This document shows positions 1 through 11,934 of a DNA stretch of 64,000 nt, one piece after another. The notes beneath the pieces were generated by a model. It ran no database searches and had not been told where the DNA came from. It saw only the letters and a list, made by a program, of their open reading frames with translations. The position numbers were made by a program, and so were the translations under genes. The first letter of the stretch is position 1. Each line of letters starts with the position of its first letter. The stretch is taken from contig NC_084831.1 in the NCBI RefSeq assembly GCF_033115175.1, positions 10,946,540-11,010,539 on the forward strand. The letters are read 5' to 3'. This stretch comes from Lepus europaeus (lineage: Eukaryota; Chordata; Mammalia; Lagomorpha; Leporidae).

Positions 1-21
1 CCTTCTCCGTCTGCTCTGCAC
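1..21 (-). CDS. ZBTB17: ZBTB17 exon 5, first 21 bases, cut by window edge
   Basis: After the acceptor CGCCCCCAG (22-30) the frame from exon 4 continues as GAEQTEK, the same residues as human after the ...ASG of the previous exon. The rest of the gene lies left of base 1. Confidence 0.85.
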
Positions 22-2141
22 CTGGGGGCGGTGTCAGAGGCTGGATTGGGACCCTCTGTCCAGGGGCCAGCTCACGCTCCTGACTCGGGCCCCTAGAGGG
101 GCTGCAGCCCAGAGGGGAGGTCCCAGCACATCCGGGCTCAGGCTGCTCAGGTCTGCTGTGGCTGGAATGCCACGGGTCTCACAGGTTCAAGGCCCACCCA
201 CCCACCTCCCTGCCACAGGCCCTTCGGGAAGCAGCCCCTTACTACACGACAGCCCAGGCTGGTGGCAGGTGGCGGGACAGTCCTTGTGACTTCCTGCTGC
301 CACCTCCCCGTCCAGGGCAGCCCGCGGGTCCGTGGTGTCACGACTTACCACTGGCTGTGCTCTCGGCCTGGCCTCCTCGCTCCTCCTTGGGCTCCCTGCC
401 TGGGCCTGTGGGTAGACTGCTGCTGGCCTGGTCCAGCCTGCTCAGCATGGCGGCGGCAGCCTTCTCCTCTTTGGCTCTCTTCTCCCCTCCTGGAGGTGGG
501 ACAGGACAGACCTGCCATTTCCCATCAAGTGCCCATTACTCGGAGGGGTGAGGTAACCCAGAACTTGCTAGCTTTTCGGGATCTTCCCTGGGGGGTACTG
601 GTTTGTCATCAGTACATTCCTCACAGGGCACCTATTGCACGCCAGGCGGGGCCTGGGACCAGCACAGGGATGGTCGTGCGTCCTTGGGGCCCGCAGACGC
701 CAGCTGAGCAGCAGGGATGCTACCCAGGAGGCAGAAGCAGGCGTGGAGGGAGAGGAACGCGGTCTGGGACCTGCCCACGGTGGGGAGGTGCAGACAGCAC
801 AGGGAGTGGCCTGGGACAAGAGGGCTGTAGAGGACTCAGGAGCAAACCCTGCCCACATGCACCGAACCAGGCACAGCGCCCAGCCTCGGCCAGTGGGAGG
901 TGGGAAGGGGCCATCAGACGCTGCCGCTGGCCCCGCCGGCACCCACAACAGACAGGGCCAGAAGAGCACTGGCAAACAGCCCAGAAGAGGGAGCCCAGCA
1001 GTGAGGCACAGATTCCCCATCAAGGCCAGGGGTCTCCAGTCACCTGTTAGGAAGAGCCCGCCAATCATCTTACCTTCCACGGCTGGGGCCTCCATGCGGT
1101 CCCCAGGGCTGGCGGCTGGCTCAGCGAGCGACTTGAGAGCATGGCAGGCCGTGATGATGTCCTGCATCTGGAGGAAGCTGGCCACGGCCAGCACATCATC
1201 CACGTTCTCAGGGCTAAGGTTCAGCTTGGCCGTGTACATGAACTCCAGCACCTGCCCCAGGCCTGCCAAGGACAGGACAGCCATCACCGAGCCGCCCCAA
1301 GCCACTCCTGTCAGTGGCAGAAGCCACGGGTTCACGGAAAGCTGAGCAGCAAGTCTCCATCTCCCCTTCTCAGCCCGGGGTTCTCGGCCTGGCACAGCCT
1401 CAGGAAGCAGTACGAGTCCCCCCCAGAGGCCCAGGGATGCGTGAACGCCCACACAGCACTCGCTCTCTGAGGCAGTCCGGCGCTGGCCCTACCAGAGCTC
1501 TGTCCGGCCTTCAGGCCACCTGACTAAATCTGTTTCTGCAGTTGTAAGGGGAGAACACTCGCCCTGACCTGTCTCCACACCGTTCTGGGATGGGAGTCCA
1601 GGACAGTCCCTGAGCCCCAGGGCCTTCCCGACACTACCCCTAGCCCACGCCCTGAACGTCCCCACCCCCACTCCTCCACTGGTGGCTGGCACAGGGGTAG
1701 AGCCAGCTTGCTCCCCTCCCCCGTGATGAGGCCTGTCCCACATGCACCTCAGCCTGCGCCCCGTCTCCCTGCCTGTTCCCCCCTGCCCACCCCACTTCCA
1801 GTAAAAACAGACCCCAAGAGGTGGTAGGAACTTGGCACCTACACGCTCAGGGCTGAGGCCTGCGGGTGCTTGTGTGGCACGGGGCCAGCGCAGCATCTGG
1901 CCCTCAACAAGCCGGGCCCTGGCCCCGCCGGGGTACCTGCCGCGTTACTGATGTCCAGGTGCACCACGTCCTTCTGGTCCACGAAGAGCATCTTGAAGTA
2001 CTCGCTGCAGGCCGCCAGCACCGCCTTGTGCGCCTTGAAGTCCACCCCGTCCACCACAAAGGTGCAGTCACACAGGAGGCCCAGCTGCCGCTGCTGGTTC
2101 AGCTGTGCCAAGACGTGCTGGCTGTGCTGGGGGAAGTCCAT
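1..2141 (-). CDS. ZBTB17: ZBTB17 (Miz-1), N-terminal coding exons, partial at left edge
   Basis: Transcription factor with an N-terminal BTB/POZ domain and, beyond this window, a C-terminal zinc-finger array; family knowledge: nuclear partner of MYC and BCL6 that activates cell-cycle inhibitor genes. Coding exons on the minus strand are 1937-2141, 1074-1262, 349-489 and 1-21, and the reading frame joins cleanly with every intron in phase 1. The start MDFPQHSQHV and the BTB core (LLCDCTFVVDG, FKAHKAVLAACSEYF, ISNAAGLGQVLEFMYTAKL) match human Miz-1 almost residue for residue, as I remember it. The BTB fold covers about residues 1-104. The following linker is Lys/Glu-rich (GGEKRAKEEK) and less conserved, as in human. 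All donors are GT and all acceptors AG. No stop or frameshift is seen. Expression should come from the CpG-island promoter near 34400, 32 kb away. Confidence 0.96.
349..489 (-). CDS. ZBTB17: ZBTB17 exon 4: linker
   Basis: Bounded by acceptor CACCTCCAG and donor GTAAGTCG, and reads in frame GGEKRAKEEK, then an Ala/Ser-rich stretch, then EPKEERGGQAE. The human linker has EGGDKRAKEEK and LKEERGGQAQ at the same places, so the exon is real although it is low-complexity and less conserved than the BTB exons. Confidence 0.9.
1074..1262 (-). CDS. ZBTB17: ZBTB17 exon 3: second half of BTB domain
   Basis: Encodes residues 69-131, starting GLGQVLEFMYTAKLNLSPEN and including the helix VDDVLAVASFLQMQDIITAC that packs the BTB dimer. 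Acceptor TTGGCAG at 1263-1269, donor GTAAGA at 1073-1068. The tail after SLAEPAASPG is where the sequence begins to drift from human. Confidence 0.95.
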
Positions 2142-2143
2142 GG
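1937..2143 (-). CDS. ZBTB17: ZBTB17 exon 2: start codon and first half of BTB domain
   Basis: Acceptor CTCTCTGCAG precedes the exon, which adds only two untranslated bases (CC) before the ATG at 2141-2139. It encodes residues 1-68 and ends at donor GTACC (1936-1932), leaving one base of codon 69. The ATG context (GCC before, G after) is strong. Because so little leader is carried here, the 5' untranslated region is almost wholly in the distant exon 1. Confidence 0.96.
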
Positions 2144-2379
2144 CTGCAGAGAGCACAGGGCCTGCGGTCAGCCCAGCCCCGACAGGAGACAGGAGCGACA
2201 TCCCCGCCACCACAGGGCAGGTGACTCCAGAGTCCCTCTGCAAGCCAAGACCGACCCAGGGCGCCAACTCTCAGCTCACTAGCCAGCCTCCTCTCTGACC
2301 AGGTATGGCATTTAAAAATCAAGAAAGCAAACACAACACACAAGCATTTCACACAGGGAAAAGACATGGTCAGTTCAAT

Positions 2380-2701
2380 TTTTTTTTTTTTTAAGATTTA
2401 TTTTTATTTATTTGAAAGACAGAGGTACAGAGAGAGGCAGAGACAGAAAGAGAGGTCTTCCATCTGCTGGTCCACTCCCCAGTTTTCTGCAACAGCCAGA
2501 GCTGAGCCGATCCAAAGTCGGGAGCCAGGAGCTTCTTTCGGGTCTCCCATGTGGGTGATAGACCCCAAGGACTTGGGCCATCTTCTAACTGCTTTTCCAG
2601 GCCATAGCAAAGAGCTGGATCGAAAGTGGAGCAGCTAGGACTTGAACCAGTGCCCATATGGGATGCTGGCACTCTGATCCACTGTGCCACAGCACCAGCC
2701 C
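2380..2701 (-). mobile_element. C-repeat SINE (CSINE)
   Basis: Full-length reverse-orientation copy flanked by the target duplication CAGTTCAAT (2371-2379, 2702-2710). C-repeats are tRNA-derived SINEs restricted to lagomorphs: GGGGCCGGCGCTGTGGCGCAGCAGG head, CTCTCTGC/AAATAAAT tail. Confidence 0.95.
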
Positions 2702-2740
2702 CAGTTCAATGCTTTTTTGTAAAAAGAATGCATTTATACT

Positions 2741-3041
2741 GGGGCCGGCGCTGTGGCACAGCAGGTTAAAGCGCTGGCATCCCATATGGGTGCCAGTTCG
2801 AGTCCTGGCTGCTCCTCTTCCGATCCAGCTCTCTGCAATGGCCTGGGAAAACAGTAGAAGATGGCCCAAGTGCTTGGGTCCCTGCACCCACGTGGGAGAC
2901 CTGGAGGAAGCTCCTGGCTCCTGGCTTTGGATTGGCGCAGCTCTGGCCATTGCAGCCATCTGGTGAGTGAACCAGTGGATGGAAGACTCTGTCTCTACCT
3001 CTCTCTGTAACTCTTTCAAATAAATAAATCTTTTTAAAAAA
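2741..3041 (+). mobile_element. C-repeat SINE
   Basis: Full-length; duplication AAGAATGCAT on both sides. It lies head to head with the previous copy, 39 bases apart. Confidence 0.95.
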
Positions 3042-3089
3042 AAGAATGCATATATAAAAATCTTAGAATAAAAGACAGATGTTTCAGTT

Positions 3090-4563
3090 GGACACATTTG
3101 GCTTTTTTTTAAGTAAGTGTGACGTTTTAGGAAGTTTTATATTAGAACAGCAGAGGTGACAAACGCCCCCAACCGCCAGGGCGGGACTCCACTGAAGCCA
3201 TCCATCACCTGCTGCCTCCCAAGGTGTGCGTCAGGAGGAAAGCGGATCAGCAGTGGAGCAGGGACAGGGGACGCAAACGTCCCAAGAGACGTCTCGGCCA
3301 GCAGTCCCAACATGCAGCTCCATTTGGCCTGAAGAAAACCTTCCTTTTGCTCTCATCTCGCACTCCAGCATGGGCAGAGGAGCTGTCTGGGAAGGCGACA
3401 GGCTGCTGTTTGGTCACACAGCCCCTCTCCCCGCCCCTGCAGGCTCTGGGCCAAGTCCCTGCGGACCTGCTTTCTCTTTAACTGAGGAGTCCCGTCTCCA
3501 GAACACTGATCTGACCCTGACCCCAAGAGCAGCTGCCCGGCCACAGGGTCTCTGCCAAGGGCTTCGCTTCATGCTGGAAATCCCACGGCTCACAACCGTG
3601 CCCAGTGAACACGCTCAGAAGAACTCCCTGGCCGGGCGCCGGAGCAGCAGAGCTGCGGGAACCGTGACTAAGTAGGACTCTGAGCGGCTCCCCGCCCGTT
3701 CCACCACGGCCGCAGGCAAGACCAGCAATTTTCTAGGGAAAACAAAGCAGGCCCTCTTCTCCAGAAGGCCAATTTCAGAATGTTTCCAAGTAAAACCCAG
3801 CACCCACTGCACGGACGCAGCAGGAGCAGGCTGTGGGCCGGGCCCTTCTGATCTGCCAGCTGTCCCAGGACCCAGGCTGGGTCTGCCCGAGCCAGCCCTG
3901 GCTACAGCTGGGCAGGTGAGGACCCACCGGGGCTCTCCACCCCGGGCCTCAGCAGCCCCTTCCTGGCGTCGGCTGCTGCCGTTACCTCAGCCTCCTGGGC
4001 TGAGTCACACAGGCTGCTGCCCTGGGCTGCAGTGACCATGTATGGCCGTCTGGCTGTGATGAGCCCCAGTGAGAGCCAGGCCCCTCCGCCAGCCCAGGTC
4101 CGCTCAGGAGCCTGCCTTCCCCACGATGTCTGGGAACTCTTCAGAAGAGGGATATGTACTCCTCAGCTTGGGGAGTCACCAGCAAGTAAAGGGAACGTGG
4201 CTGGCTCTGGCCCTGGGCCCACACGGCCGTGAGCCAGCCTCTGAGCTCTGAGTGCAGAGCGGCTGCACTCCTAGAGACCCTGTCCCTCCCTCCCCACCCC
4301 ACGACACCCAGAGCAGCGCTTCTCCACTCCCCCAGCCCTAATCTGGGCTACTGCTCCGGAGGCCGGCCCAGAAAGAGGTAGGGCGTGCAGGCGGCTGGCC
4401 CTCCCTGTCCACTGACACCTGCTCCAGAGCCACGCTGGCTGCAGCAGCACAGGGCTGTGCAGAGGCTGCGACTGACACAGGACACCTTGAGGAGGAAATA
4501 AGGCCACGCCCAGAGACAAGGAAAGCGAGACCCCCGACGCAACCTTGAAAAGCAGCTGCTTAC
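3090..4563. other. ZBTB17 intron 1, unique stretch
   Basis: No repeat family, exon or coding similarity recognised. Only short chance frames. Confidence 0.5.
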
Positions 4564-4904
4564 GGGACCGCCGCTGTGGCATAGCGGTTAAAGCCGCCAC
4601 TTGCAGTGCTGGCATCCCATATGAGCACCGGTTCAAGTCCTAGCTGCTCCTCTTCCGATCCAGCTCTCTGCTATAGCCTGGGAAAGCAGTAGAAGATGGT
4701 CCAATTCCTTGGGCCCTGCACCCACATGGGAGACCAGGAAGAAGCTCCTGGCTCCTGGCTTTGGATTGGCACAGCTCCAGCAGTTGCAGCCAACTGGGGA
4801 GTGAACCAGTGGTTGAAGTCCTCTCTCTCACTCTCTCTTTCTGCCTTTCCTTCTCTCTCTGTGTAACTCTGCCTTTCAAATAAATCCTTAAAAAAAGAAA
4901 AAAG
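4564..4904 (+). mobile_element. C-repeat SINE
   Basis: Full-length; flanks AGCAGCTGCT / ACAGCTGCTG are the likely target duplication. Confidence 0.93.
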
Positions 4905-6977
4905 AAAAACAGCTGCTGCAGTTACCTGGTTACCCTGTCCACCCTTGGACGGAGGGAAGATGTCCTAATCTCCACTTTCTGTAACGCCAGTCAGTCTGCC
5001 CCAGGTCTCTTATAAACATACGGGACCAACCGGCTGCTGCAAGTGTGGTCCCAAGACTGGAGCCCAGAAGCTGTCCTAAGACACACAGGCTGCAGTTTAG
5101 ACCCACCAGTGCTGTGAGCTGATAACCTGTAAGTATTCTCAGTCTTGGGCCTGCGGGCATTAGTAAACTGTTTCCAATCCTCCACTCAGGCTCTGGCGCC
5201 TGCTTGAACGAAGGGCATTTCCCCACCCCCGGTTACCATAGCAACCTCACCGATGCTCCTTTCTCGAAGGAAAAACCATGCTCCCCTGTGTGACCTCTGA
5301 AGAAATGCAGAGGAGAACCTTGGTACGTGGCTCCCGATCACTGGAACTGGAGAAGGACTGATGTCCAGTCCACGGGGCAAGCACCTGTGGCAGGATGTCT
5401 GGGCCCAGACCCCAAAGAGCGCACACACCAGGCCAGGGGTCAAAGAAACCAGAGGCAGAAGGCAAGGAGAGGCCTGAGCCAAACCAACTGCTGAGTCTCC
5501 TCTCTCTACTACGGAAATGGCAAGCAAGCAAACGTGGCATGAGCCCGGGCAAGCCCTGGGCCTAGGTCCTGTCACCCGGTCACATCGCAGGAGCCCCCAG
5601 TGACCGTGTCTCCCAAGTGCAGAAGGGAAGGGAACACCAGGCCCAGGGCAAAGTCCTCAGTGAACTTCACAACAAGCACATCTGGAGTGTACAGGAGAGG
5701 CCCAAGCCCCTCCTTGCTGGCTGGAGGCCACCCTAGGACCGAGCACCCCCAGGCTCTGACAACCAGGGGACCAGCAGCTGAGTCCTCCCAGGTCCCTCCG
5801 GCGGAAGCCTGCTCCAAGCAGATCCCCCCAGCAGAAACCCTGGTTTTCCAGACAGATACAGGTAAGAGACTCTGGCCAACAGGATGGATAGGGCTACGGG
5901 TTCAAAGGTCAGATCAGATGACCTTCTCTGGGACTCTGGGCTGTGACGAGCCTTCCTGTACCCTGGAGCTTCTGAAGACAGGGCAGCGAAGTCCAGCCAT
6001 GCAGCAATCCTGGTGCTGTGTGAGGGGAGTCCTCACTGTCAGAGGCCTGGGGTTCAGAACAGCGAAGGCCCTGGGCACAGGTGGGTGGATGGCGGCCCAG
6101 TCCCCTCGCCACTCCCTTACCAGCTCCCTACCACGCACAAGACAGCAGTTGTGTTCCCAACTCGTGTCTTCTTCCTAAGGCTAACTGCAGTATTCTGAGA
6201 GCAGATGCCTGCCAGAGGGGACTCCTCCCCAGACGTGGGTGATAGACCAGGCAGGGTACCTGCTCGAAGAAAGGCTAAGAAGGAAGGAGGAGGGAAGATG
6301 GGGAAAGAAGGAAAGGGGAGGGGAGGAAGCAGCCCTGCTCCCAGGCAGACCAGCAGCTGCTCAAACACAGCCCCCTGGGTGGGAGCGGGGCACCCAGGGC
6401 CAGATGGTGTCACCCACAGAAACGAGGGGAGCTCGCGTGCCCCAGGCTGCTTTCTAGCCTTGGGCTCCAGCTGGATGCCTGCTGAAATGCTTCACCGGCC
6501 CCTGTCTGTCCAAGGCCACATGCTAAGCTGGAGCTAGCAACACCCGTCTCCAAACCTCAATGAAAGGTTCTCAAATGACCCCCGGATTTTACCCCAAAGT
6601 AACAGGAGTCCACCAGCATGGTCAGGCCTAGAGGGGCACAGGAAGAGATGAGAGCATGGAAGGTACTAAGAGCATGGCCCGTCCCGAGAGCGCGGAGGCT
6701 GCATTTTCTGGGCAGGGGCCAGCCTGCTCTGCCCATCAGGCACTGGCCTCTGAACTGGGCTGATGAGAGAGCTCCCTGCGGGCAGGAGGTCCTCCAGGCC
6801 ACCCCTGGAAGGCAGGGCTTTCACTCAGGCCCAAGTGTGAAGAGCCCTTCGTCTTCAGCTTGACAGGCGATAAACACAGGTCCCAGTTAGAGTGACTTCT
6901 AATAAGGACCACAAATACTCAGAACCACAGAAAATCCAACCAGAACAAGACCAGAGCCCAGAAGGCCCTGAGGCCTT
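4905..6977. other. ZBTB17 intron 1, unique stretch with X-box
   Basis: No gene recognised; open frames of up to 192 codons (5600-6178) show no domain-like pattern. Holds the RFX X-box. Confidence 0.5.
5231..5246. promoter_or_regulatory. RFX-type X-box in ZBTB17 intron 1
   Basis: GGTTACCATAGCAACC is an imperfect inverted repeat and a near-perfect RFX X-box (GTT-N-CCATGGCAAC class), in a non-repeat stretch of the intron. Confidence 0.55.
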
Positions 6978-7308
6978 GTTTTAATTTTTATTTATTTTGT
7001 ATTTCTTTACTTGAAAAGCAGAGAGAGAGAAAGAGAGAGATCCTCCATCTACTGGTTCATTCCCCAAGTGCCTGCGACAGCTGGAGCTGGGCCAGGCTGA
7101 AGTAAGGAGCCAGGATTCCATCAGGTCCCCCACGGGGGGGTGGGGGGTGGGGGTGGCGAGAGCCAAGGATTAAGCCACCACCTGCTGCCTCCCAGGATAC
7201 GCATTAGCAGGAGGCTGGATAGAAGCAGGGGAGCTGGGACTCAAACCAGGCACTCCCATATGGGAAGTGGGCATCCCAAGCAGTGTGTTAGCCGCAGGGC
7301 CAAATGCC
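6978..7308 (-). mobile_element. C-repeat SINE, old
   Basis: Diverged reverse copy with a G-rich internal run at 7134-7155. Confidence 0.8.
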
Positions 7309-7410
7309 CCTCCCAGATGCAGAAAATGAAGCCCTTAATAGCATATGGCTTGCCCAGGGATCTCCACCTACCCAGAGATAAACCTGAACTTCAGACACAA
7401 AGTTGGAACT

Positions 7411-7665
7411 TTTTTTGAAGACTTATTTATTTGAAAGGCAGAGTGACAGGGAGAGACAGAGAGAAAAAAGAAATCTTCTGTCCACTAGTTCATGCCCCAA
7501 GTGGTTGTAACAGCCAGTCTGTGTCTCCCATGTGGGTGGCAGGGCCCAAGCACTCAGGCCATCTTCCACTGTTTCCTCAGGCGCATTAGCGGGAGCAGAT
7601 CAGAAGCAGAACAGCTGGGATTTGAACACAAACTCTTGATGGCAACAGGGTACCTTTCGTGTGAT
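7411..7665 (-). mobile_element. C-repeat SINE, old
   Basis: Reverse copy; the tail side (TTATTTATTTGAAAGGCAGAG) is clear, the head has decayed. Confidence 0.75.
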
Positions 7666-7817
7666 ACCGCCAGTGGCTTGGTTTTCATCCTTGATCAGTG
7701 GGCCAGACCAACAGCCTGGCTGGACCACGCCCTGGCCGGTATCAAAGGAATTCACTGGGGAATGAGAAAGGCACTTGAAGGACCCCTGCAGGGTGACAGA
7801 CACAACACAGACATGAT

Positions 7818-8158
7818 GGGGCCAGCGCTGTGGAGCAAGAGGTTAACCCTCCGCCTGCAGCGCTGGCATCCCACATGGGCACTGGTTCTAGTCCTGGCTG
7901 CTCCTCTCCCGATCCAGCTCTCTGCTGTGGCCTGGGAAAGCAGTGGAGGATGGCCCAACTCCTTGGAGCCCTGCACCTGTGTGGAAGGCCCAGAGGAAAC
8001 TCCTAGCTCCTGGCTTTGGATCGGCGCAGCTCCGGCCGTGGCGGCCGCCTGGGGAGTGAACCAGCAGATGGAAGACCTTTCTGTCTCTCTCTCTCACTGT
8101 CTATAACTCTACCTCTCAAATAAATAAATAAAATCTTAAAAAAAAAAAAAAAAAAAAA
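7818..8158 (+). mobile_element. C-repeat SINE
   Basis: Full-length with a run of about 20 A; duplication ACAGACATGA(C)T on both sides. Confidence 0.95.
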
Positions 8159-8889
8159 GGAGACAGACAGACATGACTGTGTGGGGCCCAGGCTCCAAGC
8201 ACAGCTGCCAACAGGCTCTTCCCTCTGTCCAGCACCCACCACACCTGCTGCTGGGAGACGGTGTATCCCGGTGGTCAAATCTGGAGAGGCCCGGGGGCAA
8301 GTGTGGCAAACAGGCCACGGGGACTCTGCACCAGTTCCAGACCTACACCTAAAGAATCCTGGAAGTTTCTGCTTTGGCTCTTCTGGGATCCAGCCACCAT
8401 GCAGAGGGAGGTCCCAGCTCTCCTGTCTGAGGGAGAGGCTCTGGGGAAGGAAGCCTTGTGGCGAGGCTAAGTGAGAAGGGCCCTCAGGCCCAGCTGCCAG
8501 CCGTGATGATCTGCAGTGACAGACATTTCCCTGGACTGCCCAGCCCGGCCCAGCCACCAGCTGAATGCAGTCACCTAATGACTTCAGCCTGCACCTTGGG
8601 GAACAAAGCAATTGCTAGTCCACCCGCACACCTGCGGGCCACAGTGACTACTGATGGCTTCAGCACTGAGTTTCAAGCTGCTCTGCTATGCAGCAGAAGA
8701 AAACGAAACTGTGAAGGGAGTGATTCACCAGATACTGGGGATGGTTCCTCTGGACAGGGGAGGGCAATGAAGGGTCCTCCGAGACTGGGAGTGTCCTGTG
8801 TCTGCACTTGGATACACCTAGACTCATCACTGAAACTAAACCTGGGAGACCCGGCCCGAGTTCCCAGTAGCTCAGTAGTTCCCTGGGTG

Positions 8890-8973
8890 TGGAGGACATT
8901 TAGGGAGTGAACAGTGGTTGAGAGCTCTGTCTGCCCATCTCTCTGCCTCTCAAATAAAAATAATAAATAAAAA
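8890..8973 (+). mobile_element. C-repeat SINE, 3' fragment
   Basis: Only GGGAGTGAAC...CTCAAATAAAAATAA remains. Confidence 0.6.
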
Positions 8974-11618
8974 GGTCCAGGGCCTGAGAGAGAGTTGTGT
9001 GACAGTGAGGCTCAGTGGAGATCAAAGAGCTGGAAGGCTCACATAGGTGGGCTCCAGGAGGGTGGGCGGCAAAAAAATACAGTCATGCAGGTCCTGAGTA
9101 CCCACAAAGTGCTGCTGAGAAAGAGTTCACCTTGGATCAGGAAGCCCAGTCTGCCCAGTCCAGCACATCTCCCAAATGACAACAAAGTGGCACTGATGGT
9201 CTCTTCAGCATACCAAGCCACACAGTGCCCGCTGGGCTCACCCTGATGTCCACATGCTGCCTCCAAGAGAGAGGGTCTCAAGGGGCCGTTTAGCTCTGGG
9301 AAGCCAGGAGCCAGGTGCTTCTTCCTGGTCTCCCAGGCGTCTACCCACTCTTTTATGCTGGGCACCCTGGGTACACTTACTAACCATTTAGTGGCTTGAC
9401 CTGTTCAGAAGTTACAATCATGACCCATTATTCCTTCTAAATGCAATCTGGAGAAATCCCAGAGCACAATTAGCAAGAGAAGAGGGAGGCAGCACAGGCC
9501 AGGCAATGAGCACAGAGCCCCTCCGGGCACTGTTCTATTAGGGAGGCACTTCTGTTAAGCCCCAGGGGCGCCTCTGGGGGAAGCTGGAGCACCCGCCCAG
9601 AACACTGAGGGGCCCAACAGCGAAGCTCCACCTGGAGTCAGATGGGCATCTGTCAGCCTTGAAACACTACCCAGGTTATCAGCAAGCTCGAACTGCAGGC
9701 AGCTTTCCTAACCACTACTCCCAGGAAAGCCGTATTGGTGGCCCACAAGGAGATGCTGACCCTCACAAACAGCCCCTGGCTCGTGGAAAGGTGGCAGGCA
9801 GCTACAAGCCTTGCCATGAACACAGCACCTCTGGTCCAGGTGCCCTGGGGAACCCCGGAGCAGGTGGGAGAGCAGCAGCTGGCTGCCGGCTGCTCAGTGT
9901 TCCCGATTTTTGAGAAATGCAGTTGGCTCAACAGGCAACAACGGAGATGGAGGAAGTGGACATTCCTACCAGGCCAGCCTGGCAAGGTGGACCCCTTCCC
10001 ACCCACCCTGTGGTGCAACCAGAGCAAAAGCAGCACCTGCTGGCTTCCCTCCTGGCCCGGCAAATGCTCTTCCACAAGAACGGTTTCTCAAATTTAAAAT
10101 CCGTCCCCAAACTCTCCTCCACTAGTGGACAGTGGCACCTGACCTGAGCATCCCTGCCATCCACTGCACACTCCTACTAGCCAAGAATCAGCAGTGTTTT
10201 CTGAAGTTTGTATTCCAAAAGTAGGTATTCTTAAATCTAAAATCATCTATAAAATGAAGTGATGACGCTGGTTGTGCTTTTCCAACTGCGCACCAGCCGC
10301 CATCTGTAAGATCTCAGAACCCATTCAGCTAGGCCTCACTCCAGGGTTCTGAACACTGGGTAAAACCACAGCCTGCTCGCCAACATGACAAAATCATGGA
10401 AGGTCTGAGCAGCCTGCCCCTCCCCTGAGCCATAAACTGCCCAGGCAAGTGGCTAAGCAGTGCTCACTAACATAGTGAAAGTGTACAGTGTGACCGGGCT
10501 CCACGCCTGCCAGGGGCTTGTCACCAGGCAGCCACGGGAGGCGGCCATGAGCCCAGCAGAGGAGATGGTGGTACAGAGCCGGAGGTAGCAGTGTGCCTCT
10601 TCCACTCCAGGCTCCAAGCCTGTGGGTGTGAACAGGCAGCTCCACATGATCTGTATCCGGGACAAGTCCAGCAGGACTACTGGGCAGCCCCTCCAAGGTC
10701 ATCTGGGCCCACCTGAGCATACGTAATGGAACAAGGATGAGTCTCAGCCATTCTAGCTCACTGCCCAAAAAACAGATAAAATCGGAATTTACCCCTTATC
10801 CCTGAATCCCAATTCAGCCTCACACCCTATTGTTCTCCCCCGCACCCCTGCAATCCTCACCAGGTTGTGGGGGGGGCACCAAACTTCAATAACCTGTATG
10901 AAGAAATTCACCCTACCTACTGCCCCAACCCTCAGCCCTAGCTCCCCTGAGGTTTAAAGGAGCCCAGCCCTGGGGCCTGGGCCCTCTGCCACGTGTCCGG
11001 CCTGTGCGCACGCTGGCAGCTGGCCGACCTCTGGGAGTCGTGCCCCGCCTCCTCTCTGCATCTGCACCCTCCCCCACACTGGGCGCCTCCTCACACGGGA
11101 GGCACCATCTGCGCCCTACGTGTAACACACAGGCACTGCACAGCTCTGAGTCACCATTCCCGAATCCAGAAGAGATCGTTCAGGAGGTTCGCGAAGAAAA
11201 AGTGGTCACAGAAGAGGAAACGAACGGAGATGAAGGAAGACGTGGACCGTCCCCAGTGGGGCTGACAATGTTTTCTCATCTTCAGGGAGCTTGGGAAAAG
11301 CAAGAGAAAACCCAGCAGACAAAGAAAGGAACTCGTCAGACGTGGCTGCAAGGAAGGGGCAGACACGCTGAGGCACCCTGGTCCCTGCCACGGTCCTGAC
11401 TGCGCACAGCAACCCCTCCAGCCCAGTGCTGCCAAGTGCCACCAAATGCAGACACCTTAGCCCCAGGTGGCAGCAGGGAAAGAGGAGGAGCCCGGCCACT
11501 GAGGGGTGCTGATGTTGTCCGAGGCTGCAAGTTTGCAACGCCTTCCCTCAGGTTCCCGGGAGGCTGTGGCCAACAGTCTTGTCAGACCACCTTGGCCTCG
11601 AGGGACCTGCACGACCCA
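8974..11618. other. ZBTB17 intron 1, SINE-poor stretch
   Basis: 2.6 kb almost free of C-repeats (one possible fragment near 9290-9345). No coding similarity recognised; frames at 9653-10164 overlap on both strands and look random. Confidence 0.45.
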
Positions 11619-11934
11619 GCTTGGAGGCTGGCGTTGTACTGCGGTTAAGCTGCCACTCGCGATGCTGGAATCACATATGAGTGCCAGTTCAAGTCCCAGC
11701 TGCTCCACTTGTGGTCCAGCTCCCTGCTAATGCGCTTAGGAAAGGTGCAGAAGATGGCCCAAGTGCTTGGGTTCCTGCACCCACGAAGACCTATATGAAG
11801 CTCCCGCCCTGGCCATTGCAGCTATTTGGGGAATGAAACAGCGGATGGAAGATGTCTCTCTCCTCTCTGTGTAACTCTGCCTTGCATATCAATAAATCTT
11901 TACAAAAAAAAAAAAAAGAAGAAGAAAAGGAAAG
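11619..11934 (+). mobile_element. C-repeat SINE
   Basis: GGAGGCTGGCGTTGTACTGCGG head to A-rich tail. Confidence 0.9.

Noticed and set aside
262-1050. 262-codon plus-strand open frame opposite ZBTB17
   Set aside because: It runs through introns and antisense to two proven ZBTB17 exons, has no domain pattern and is explained by GC richness.
2741-2830. tRNA-like head of C-repeats as tRNA genes
   Set aside because: C-repeats derive from a tRNA and keep A/B-box-like sequence, but none folds as a proper cloverleaf by eye and they are repeated throughout.
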